Positions 53,591-61,043 of a stretch of DNA of 64,000 nucleotides are shown here, piece by piece (position 1 is the first letter of the stretch; the number at the start of each line of letters is the position of its first letter). The notes under the pieces are model-generated. The model was not told the DNA's origin, did no database searches, and saw only the letters and a list, made by a program, of their open reading frames with translations. Made by a program: the position numbers and the translations under genes. Source of the stretch: Planktothrix sp. FACHB-1365 (GTDB lineage Bacteria; Cyanobacteriota; Cyanobacteriia; Cyanobacteriales; Microcoleaceae). The DNA is taken from NCBI RefSeq assembly GCF_014697575.1, contig NZ_JACJSC010000004.1, positions 62,001-126,000 on the forward strand, read 5' to 3'.

Positions 53591-53776
53591 ATTAACCGTT
53601 AAAGTTTTTCCACCGATCCACACTTGATCTCCTGTAACTAATTTTCGTCCCCGTCTAGTTTCAATCTCACCATTAACTCGAACTTCACCGGATTGAATCA
53701 TAATTTTAGCTTGTCCTCCGGTAGAAACCTCACCCATGAATTTCAGAAATTGATCAAGTTTAATGGTTTCAGACAT
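53576..53776 (-). CDS. S4-domain RNA-binding protein
   Basis: The 66-residue protein is a single S4 domain: IKLDQFLKFMGEVSTGGQAK, IQSGEVRVNGEIETRRGRKL. Similar small proteins (YaaA/RlbA type) bind ribosomal RNA or act in heat-shock ribosome rescue. No other domain is present. Confidence 0.9.
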   Translation of the reverse strand: MSETIKLDQFLKFMGEVSTGGQAKIMIQSGEVRVNGEIETRRGRKLVTGDQVWIGGKTLTVNLEPG

Positions 53777-53986
53777 GATTTGATAGGCTCTTAATAGTGG
53801 GTCAGGTATTTAATCTATTATAATAGAATTGAGGATTTTGAGCAAGGCTAAATCAGGTTAATTTAATAAAGGTTAAATAAGGAATAAAAAAATAATTACA
53901 CTGACCTAGATAATTTTGACACAGATGGGCATTCCGTCTCAAAAACTGTCATAATATAAAAACAGACGTAACATTTCTTAAATACA

Positions 53987-55495
53987 ATGGCGAGAGACTT
54001 AAGAGGCTTTTTAAAACTGTTAGAAGAACGGGGACAATTACGGCGAATTCAAACCTTAGTTGATCCTGACTTAGAAATTGCTGAAATTTCTAACCGAATG
54101 TTGCAATGTGGGGGCCCAGGGTTATTATTTGAAAATGTTAAAGGTTCACCCTATCCGGTGGCGATCAATTTATTAGGGACAGAACAACGGGTCTGTTGGT
54201 CAATGAATATGGAAACTCCCCAAGAGTTAGAGGAATTGGGGAAAAAATTAGGAATGTTACAACAACCTAAACCGCCTAAAAAAATCTCCCAAGCCATTGA
54301 TTTTGGTAAGGTTTTATTTGATGTCATCAAAGCTAAACCGGGGCGCAATTTTTTCCCCCCTTGTCAACAGATTATAATTGAAGGAGATGATGTTGATTTA
54401 AACCAAATCCCCATGATTCGTCCCTATCCGAAAGATGCGGGAAAAATCATTACGTTGGGATTAGTGATTACCAAAGATTGTGAAACGGGAACCCCAAATG
54501 TTGGAGTTTATCGCTTACAATTACAATCTAAAAATACCATGACCGTCCATTGGTTATCGGTGCGAGGGGGAGCTAGACATTTACGCAAAGCGGCGGAGAA
54601 GGGAAAAAAATTAGAAATTGCGATCGCATTAGGGGTTGATCCCTTAATTATTATGGCGGCGGCGACCCCCATTCCGGTTGATTTATCCGAATGGTTATTT
54701 GCGGGATTATATGGGGGTTCTGGGGTACAATTAGCCAAGTGTAAAACGGTAGATTTAGAAGTACCTGCGGACTCCGAATTTGTATTAGAAGGAACCATAA
54801 CTCCTGGGGAAATATTACCTGATGGCCCCTTTGGGGATCACATGGGATATTATGGTGGTGTTGAAGATTCTCCATTGATTCGATTTCAATGTATTACCCA
54901 TCGTCAAGACCCGATTTATTTAACCACATTTAGCGGTCGTCCTCCCAAAGAAGAAGCGATGATGGCGATCGCATTAAACCGGATTTATACCCCGATTTTA
55001 AGACAGCAAGTATCGGAAATTGTAGACTTTTTCCTTCCAATGGAAGCCTTAAGTTATAAAGCAGCTATTATCTCCATTGATAAAGCTTATCCAGGTCAAG
55101 CGAGACGGGCAGCTTTAGCGTTTTGGAGTGCTTTACCTCAGTTTACTTATACCAAATTTGTAATTGTTGTGGATAAAGATATTAATATTCGAGATCCGCG
55201 ACAAGTGGTATGGGCAATTAGTTCAAAAGTTGACCCGTCCAGGGATGTTTTTATTCTTCCTGATACGCCTTTTGATACTTTAGATTTTGCCAGTCAAAAA
55301 ATAGGTTTAGGGGGAAGAATGGGGATAGATGCAACGACAAAAATCCCCCCTGAAACCAATCATGAATGGGGAGAACCTTTAGAGTCAGATGTTGATGTTG
55401 CTGAAAGGGTAACCAAACGTTGGGCAGAATATGGATTAAATGATCTGAATTTAACCGAAGTAGACCCCAATAAATTCGGCTACGAAATTCGGTAA
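53987..55495 (+). CDS. ubiD: UbiD-family decarboxylase
   Basis: The 502-residue protein matches UbiD: PVAINLLGTEQRVCWSMNM, PYPKDAGKIITLGLVITKD, NVGVYRLQLQSKNTMTVHWL, EGTITPGEILPDGPFGDHMG with the conserved Glu and the prenyl-FMN region, and PPKEEAMMAIALNRIY. UbiD enzymes use prenylated FMN made by UbiX. In cyanobacteria the likely reaction is decarboxylation of 4-hydroxy-3-prenylbenzoate in plastoquinone synthesis. Confidence 0.95.
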   Translation: MARDLRGFLKLLEERGQLRRIQTLVDPDLEIAEISNRMLQCGGPGLLFENVKGSPYPVAINLLGTEQRVCWSMNMETPQELEELGKKLGMLQQPKPPKKISQAIDFGKVLFDVIKAKPGRNFFPPCQQIIIEGDDVDLNQIPMIRPYPKDAGKIITLGLVITKDCETGTPNVGVYRLQLQSKNTMTVHWLSVRGGARHLRKAAEKGKKLEIAIALGVDPLIIMAAATPIPVDLSEWLFAGLYGGSGVQLAKCKTVDLEVPADSEFVLEGTITPGEILPDGPFGDHMGYYGGVEDSPLIRFQCITHRQDPIYLTTFSGRPPKEEAMMAIALNRIYTPILRQQVSEIVDFFLPMEALSYKAAIISIDKAYPGQARRAALAFWSALPQFTYTKFVIVVDKDINIRDPRQVVWAISSKVDPSRDVFILPDTPFDTLDFASQKIGLGGRMGIDATTKIPPETNHEWGEPLESDVDVAERVTKRWAEYGLNDLNLTEVDPNKFGYEIR

Positions 55496-55502
55496 TTTCT
55501 GC

Positions 55503-55519
55503 GTGGGGCGTTGCCCCAC
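55503..55519 (+). terminator. Hairpin after ubiD
   Basis: GTGGGGC/GCCCCAC with a 3-base loop follows the stop codon by 7 bases. It is a common cyanobacterial repeat and there is no T run, so terminator function is uncertain. Confidence 0.5.
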
Positions 55520-55701
55520 CCCAATCATAATCAATACTTAAGTGTGGACTACTGAGGATTGTTCTGGAATTGGAGGTGATGTATACCAATTCCTGAGCGC
55601 AAGTTCTGTATAATATCGCCAAATCTTGGTATAAAACTGATTTAGGATTGCTACAGCAATTTATAAATATGCCTCTGAGCACCCTACAGGAGAAACCCAA
55701 A

Positions 55702-58700
55702 ATGCTAACCATTGACGACTACCAGATTCTCACTCAAATCTATGAAAGTGCTAACTCAGAAGTTTATCGCGCCATCCACGAATCTGATGGTGAAAGAGTT
55801 ATCCTCAAAGTTCTCAAACAAGATTATCCGACCCCGGCGGAACTGACTCGCTATAAACAAGAATATGAACTCACTCGCAGCCTGAACCAAGATGGTATCG
55901 TCAAAGCCTACGGGTTAGAAAAATATCAGAATACTTTGGTTATGTTTGTCGAAGATTTTGGGGGTGAATCTTTGAAACTATTGAGAAGAAGTCATCAGTT
56001 TAGTTTACAGGAATTTCTCTCAATTGCCATTAAAATATCTACGAGTTTAGGACAAATTCATGCTGCAAATATTATTCATAAAGATATTAACCCTGCCAAT
56101 ATCATACTCAACCTGGAAACCCAACAATTAAAAATTATTGATTTCGGTATTTCAACGCGGTTAACGAGAGAAAATCCCACCCTGAAAAACCCCAACATAT
56201 TAGAAGGAACGTTAGCTTATATTTCCCCAGAACAAACCGGGCGCATGAACCGAAGTTTAGATTATCGTACAGACTTTTATTCCTTGGGGGTCACTTTTTA
56301 TGAACTGTTAACCGGAAAACTCCCCTTTGAAACAGACGATGATTTAGAATTAGTCCATTGTCATATTGCTAAACAACCTGTATTCCCCTCAGAAATTAAC
56401 CTCTTAATTCCTCCAGCAATCGACAATATTGTCATAAAATTAATGGCAAAAAATGCTGAAGATCGCTATCAAAGTGCATGGGGATTAAAAGCAGATTTAG
56501 AAAATTGTTTACATCAATTACAATCTACAGGAAAGATAGAGGATTTTCCTTTAGCAACTCAAGATATTTCTGATAAATTTCAAATCCCCCAAAAGTTATA
56601 TGGAAGAGATACAGAAATAGAAATTTTATTAACAGCTTTTGATCGAGTCAGTCACCCCCCCTTAGTCAGAGAGGAGAAAGGAGGGTCTGAACTCATGTTA
56701 ATTGCTGGATATTCGGGGATCGGAAAATCTGTGTTAGTTCAAGAGATTTATAAACCGATTACGGAAAAACGGGGCTATTTTATTGCGGGAAAATTTGACC
56801 AATTTCAGCGTAATATTCCTTACAGTGCGATTGTCAATGCGTTCCAACAATTTGTTAAACAAATTTTAACTGAAAATACAGCTAAATTACAAACCTGGAA
56901 AGCCAAACTTTTAACTGCTTTAGGGGGGAATGGACAAATTATTATTGATGTGATTCCAGAGGTTGAATTAATTATTGGTCAGCAACCTAATGTCCCCGAA
57001 TTAGGGCCGACAGAATCGCAAAATCGTTTTAATTTAGTCTTCAAAAATTTTATCCAGACTTGTTGTGCTCAAGAGCATCCTTTAGTCATGTTTCTCGATG
57101 ATTTACAATGGGCTGATGGGGCGACTCTAAAATTAATTGAACTGATGATGACAGACACCGATTTAAAACATTTATTTCTCATTGGTGCCTATCGAGATAA
57201 CGAAGTGAGTCTGGGTCATCCCTTAATGATTTTATTAGAGGATTTGAGAAAAGTAGAAGTCCTTATTAATCAAATTAATTTGATGAATTTGCAACAAGAA
57301 GATATTAAAGAACTAATAGCAGATACTCTGAAAAATCAGAGTAATAGTGTAAATTTATTGGCGGATTTGGTTTTAACTAAAACGGATGGAAACCCCTTTT
57401 TTGTTAATCAATTTTTAAAATTATTATATAGTGATCAGCTAATCACATTTAATTACGAGCAGCAACAATGGACATGGGATATCAAGCAAATAGAAGCGCA
57501 AAATATTACCGATAATGTGGTGGAGTTAATGATTGGTAAATTAAAGAAATTACCAAACAAAACTCAATCTATTTTACAATTAGCTGCTTGTGTGGGAGCA
57601 AATTTTGACTTACAAAATTTATCAATTATTGCCAGAAAAACAACTTCAGAAACCTTTCCTGATTTACTCCTCGCTATTGAATCAGGATTACTTTTACCCT
57701 TATCAGAATTAGACGAAAATCTGTTAATTCAAAAGTATCAATTTCTCCATGATCGGGTTCAACAGGCTGCTTATACTCTGATTAATGAAGATCAAAAACC
57801 AGCCATTCACCGCCAAATCGGAAAATTAATTGAACAAAATGCCTCAGAGAGTGAAAAAGAGGAAAAAATATTTGATATTGTCGGACATTTTAATCTGGGG
57901 ATAGAGTTAATTAACCAACCCGATGAACGAGAAGCCTTAGCTCAGTTAAATTTAAAAGCTGGGATTAAAGCGAAAAATGGCAGTGCTTATGCGGGAGCGA
58001 TGATCTATTTACAAACAGGAATTGATTTACTGACTCCTAACTGTTGGATTGAGCAGCATGAATTGACTCTAAATCTTTATGTTGTAGCGACAGAAGCAGC
58101 CTATTTAAGTGGGGATCTGGAAACTATGGAAAAAATGGCTTCCCAGGTCTTACAAAATGCTCAAACGAGCTTGGATAAAGTCAAAATTTATGAAGTGAAA
58201 ATCGCCGCTCAAACTTCTAAGGGGAATCCTGTCGGAGCATTTGCTGTCGGTCGAGAAGCACTCTTTCAATTAGGAGTAGATCTCCCCCAAGAAGCTGATG
58301 AAAATCGGATTAAAACAGAACTAGAAACAATTCGTCATCAACTCGAAGGTCATACTATTCCCCAACTGGTTGATCTCCCTTTAATGACTGATCTTCACAG
58401 TCAATATACCATGCAATTATTATCAATGTTAATTGGAGCAACTGTTCAAGGAGTACCCAGTTTAGTTCCCCTGGTGGGTGCCACAATGGTGAGTTTATCT
58501 CTAAAATTTGGCAATACTAGCACATCCTGTGTGGGTTATGTGGTTTATGGATTGGTTCAATGTACTGTTTTAGGAGATATAGAAACGGGTTATGAGTTCG
58601 GTAAATTATCACTCAGTGTACTAGAACGATTACACGCTATTGAATTTAAGTCCCTCATTCTACTTCTATTTGGATGCTTTATTCAAAATCGTCAAGAACC

Positions 58701-60993
58701 TTTGAGAGCAGTTCTTCCAACTCTGAAAGAGGGGTATACATCTCGTGGGGAAACTGGCGATACTTTATACGCTAGTTATTCCATTGAACATTACAGTTAT
58801 GCCAGCTTTTTTAGTGGGATAGAATTGGGAAGTTTAGCATCAGAATTAGCAGCTTATAGTGATGCTTTATTACAATTAAAGCAATATTCGGCTCGGAGTT
58901 ATTTGGATACCCTACGACAAGCTATTTACAATTTTCAGGAGATTGTGGAATCACCCGATGTGTTGAATGGAACAGCCTATAATGAAATAGAGATGATTCC
59001 TAAACATCATCAAAGGAATGATTTATGTGCCCTTATTTATGTGCATATCTACAAGCTTTTGTTAGCTTATTCTTGGGGAAATTACACTTCAGCATTAGCC
59101 TATATTATTGAAATTGAACGGTATATCTATTCAATGTCATTAGGGTCTGTTTTTGTTCCGGTTTTTTATTATTATGCTTCCCTCACCAAATTAGCTTTTT
59201 TTCCCCATTTAACAGAAGCCGAGCAAGCCGATAGAATTACTGAAGTAGAAACCTATCAAAATAAACTCTATCGTTGGATGGAAAGTATGCCTGATAATCA
59301 TCAGCATAAATGGCATTTAGTTGAGGCGGAAAAGTATCGAGTTTTGGGGAATAAAGCTGAAGCGATTGAACATTATGATCGCGCTATCTCAGGAGCTAAA
59401 GAAAATCAATTTATCCAAGAAGAAGCACTGGCTAATGAACTCGCGGCTAAATTTTACTTAAATTGGGGCAAAGAAAAAATTGCCAAAGATTATATCCAGT
59501 CAGCCCACTATGCTTATACTCTCTGGGGTGCTACGGCTAAAGTTAAACACTTAGAACAAAAATACCCACAATTATTAACTTTAATATCAACAACTCCTGG
59601 GATTAAGGGAACAACAACTATCCGCACATCCGGTGCGATTGACACTGGCACGACTTTAGATTTAGCGACAGTGATGAAAGCTTCTCAAGCCCTTTCTGGG
59701 GAAATTGTCTTAGATAAATTACTGGTGTCTTTGATGAAAATTATCATCCAAAATGCCGGAGCGCAATTAGGTTATTTAGTCTTAGAAACTCAAGGTGAAT
59801 TACTGATTGAAGCCTCTGGAGTGGTTAATGATGATAATATTACGGCATTACAATCAATTCCTATTGAGAATAACTTACCTATTACTCTTATTAATTATGT
59901 TGCAAGATTGAAGAAAGACGTGGTTTTAAACGATGCCACTCGTCAGGATAATTTTGTCAACGATCCTTATATTATCAGTCATCAGCCTAAATCAATTTTA
60001 TGTACGCCTTTGCTGAATCAAGGTCAATTAATTGGCATTGTTTATCTGGAAAATAACCTCACAAATGGAGCTTTTACAGAGAATCGATTAGAAGTGATTA
60101 AATTATTATCAGGACAAGCCGCGATCGCCCTAGAAAACGCCCGTCTTTACCAAACTTTAGAAGATAAAGTTAAAGAACGCACCGCCCAATTAGCCGCAGC
60201 GAATCAAGAAATTAGTACCCTGAACGAGAAATTGAAAGCAGAAAATCTGCGCCTGAGTGCGGAGTTAGATGTGGCGAAAAAACTACAAGAAATGGTGTTA
60301 CCTAAACCCGCCGAATTAGAAAAAATTGAGGGTTTAGATATTGCCGGATATATGGAACCCGCCGCTGAAGTAGGGGGCGATTATTATGATGTTTTATCGA
60401 GTCAGCATGGGGTAAAAATTGCTATTGGTGATGTCACTGGACACGGTTTAGAAAGTGGGGTATTAATGATGATGGCACAAACAGCAGTACGCACTCTTAA
60501 AGAAAGTAAAGAAACCGATCCCGTGCGTTTTTTAGATGTCCTTAACCGGACGCTTTATGGCAATATTGAACGCATGAAATTGGAAAAAAATATGACTTTG
60601 GCTATCTTAGATTATACTGATGGTCTCGTTAAATTAAGTGGTCAACATGAGGAAATGATTGTAGTGCGAGTTGATGGTATGATTGAAAAATTTGAGACAG
60701 GTGATCTGGGATTTCCTATTGGTTTAGAAGAGGAAATTACTGATTTCATCAGTCACACAACTGTAACGTTAAATTCGGGAGATGTGGTCGTTCTTTATAC
60801 CGATGGAATTACCGAGGCTGTTAATCTCGATAAAGAGTTTTATGGATTAGATCGGCTTTATCAAATCGTCTTAGAAAATCGTCATTATTCTGCTAGAAAA
60901 ATCCAACAATTTGTGATTGATGATCTTCGCCAATTTATTGGCAATCAGAAGGTTTTTGATGATATTACATTAGTTGTGTTCAAGCAAAAATAG
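55702..60993 (+). CDS. Giant signalling protein: Ser/Thr kinase, AAA ATPase, GAF and PP2C-type phosphatase
   Basis: The start is ATG 55702 (MLTIDDYQILTQIYESANSE) with CAGGAGA upstream; earlier in-frame starts lack a ribosome site. About residues 5-265: protein kinase with Lys in VILKVLKQ, IHKDINPANIIL (HKD for HRD) and IIDFGIS (DFG). About 295-640: AAA ATPase (AGYSGIGKSVLVQEIYKP; VMFLDDLQWADGATLKLI). 650-1320: helical, TPR-like. About 1340-1500: GAF (ILCTPLLNQGQLIGIVYLEN). 1500-1560: coiled coil. 1560-1763: SpoIIE/PP2C phosphatase (AAEVGGDYYDVL, GDVTGHGLESGVLMMMAQT, YTDGITEAVN). The family usually ends in a histidine kinase; here a phosphatase takes that place. Confidence 0.92.
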   Translation: MLTIDDYQILTQIYESANSEVYRAIHESDGERVILKVLKQDYPTPAELTRYKQEYELTRSLNQDGIVKAYGLEKYQNTLVMFVEDFGGESLKLLRRSHQFSLQEFLSIAIKISTSLGQIHAANIIHKDINPANIILNLETQQLKIIDFGISTRLTRENPTLKNPNILEGTLAYISPEQTGRMNRSLDYRTDFYSLGVTFYELLTGKLPFETDDDLELVHCHIAKQPVFPSEINLLIPPAIDNIVIKLMAKNAEDRYQSAWGLKADLENCLHQLQSTGKIEDFPLATQDISDKFQIPQKLYGRDTEIEILLTAFDRVSHPPLVREEKGGSELMLIAGYSGIGKSVLVQEIYKPITEKRGYFIAGKFDQFQRNIPYSAIVNAFQQFVKQILTENTAKLQTWKAKLLTALGGNGQIIIDVIPEVELIIGQQPNVPELGPTESQNRFNLVFKNFIQTCCAQEHPLVMFLDDLQWADGATLKLIELMMTDTDLKHLFLIGAYRDNEVSLGHPLMILLEDLRKVEVLINQINLMNLQQEDIKELIADTLKNQSNSVNLLADLVLTKTDGNPFFVNQFLKLLYSDQLITFNYEQQQWTWDIKQIEAQNITDNVVELMIGKLKKLPNKTQSILQLAACVGANFDLQNLSIIARKTTSETFPDLLLAIESGLLLPLSELDENLLIQKYQFLHDRVQQAAYTLINEDQKPAIHRQIGKLIEQNASESEKEEKIFDIVGHFNLGIELINQPDEREALAQLNLKAGIKAKNGSAYAGAMIYLQTGIDLLTPNCWIEQHELTLNLYVVATEAAYLSGDLETMEKMASQVLQNAQTSLDKVKIYEVKIAAQTSKGNPVGAFAVGREALFQLGVDLPQEADENRIKTELETIRHQLEGHTIPQLVDLPLMTDLHSQYTMQLLSMLIGATVQGVPSLVPLVGATMVSLSLKFGNTSTSCVGYVVYGLVQCTVLGDIETGYEFGKLSLSVLERLHAIEFKSLILLLFGCFIQNRQEPLRAVLPTLKEGYTSRGETGDTLYASYSIEHYSYASFFSGIELGSLASELAAYSDALLQLKQYSARSYLDTLRQAIYNFQEIVESPDVLNGTAYNEIEMIPKHHQRNDLCALIYVHIYKLLLAYSWGNYTSALAYIIEIERYIYSMSLGSVFVPVFYYYASLTKLAFFPHLTEAEQADRITEVETYQNKLYRWMESMPDNHQHKWHLVEAEKYRVLGNKAEAIEHYDRAISGAKENQFIQEEALANELAAKFYLNWGKEKIAKDYIQSAHYAYTLWGATAKVKHLEQKYPQLLTLISTTPGIKGTTTIRTSGAIDTGTTLDLATVMKASQALSGEIVLDKLLVSLMKIIIQNAGAQLGYLVLETQGELLIEASGVVNDDNITALQSIPIENNLPITLINYVARLKKDVVLNDATRQDNFVNDPYIISHQPKSILCTPLLNQGQLIGIVYLENNLTNGAFTENRLEVIKLLSGQAAIALENARLYQTLEDKVKERTAQLAAANQEISTLNEKLKAENLRLSAELDVAKKLQEMVLPKPAELEKIEGLDIAGYMEPAAEVGGDYYDVLSSQHGVKIAIGDVTGHGLESGVLMMMAQTAVRTLKESKETDPVRFLDVLNRTLYGNIERMKLEKNMTLAILDYTDGLVKLSGQHEEMIVVRVDGMIEKFETGDLGFPIGLEEEITDFISHTTVTLNSGDVVVLYTDGITEAVNLDKEFYGLDRLYQIVLENRHYSARKIQQFVIDDLRQFIGNQKVFDDITLVVFKQK

Positions 60994-61043
60994 CTTGTTT
61001 CTATTGATTGCTTTCCTCATTCCACAATCCTTCGACTTTCACG

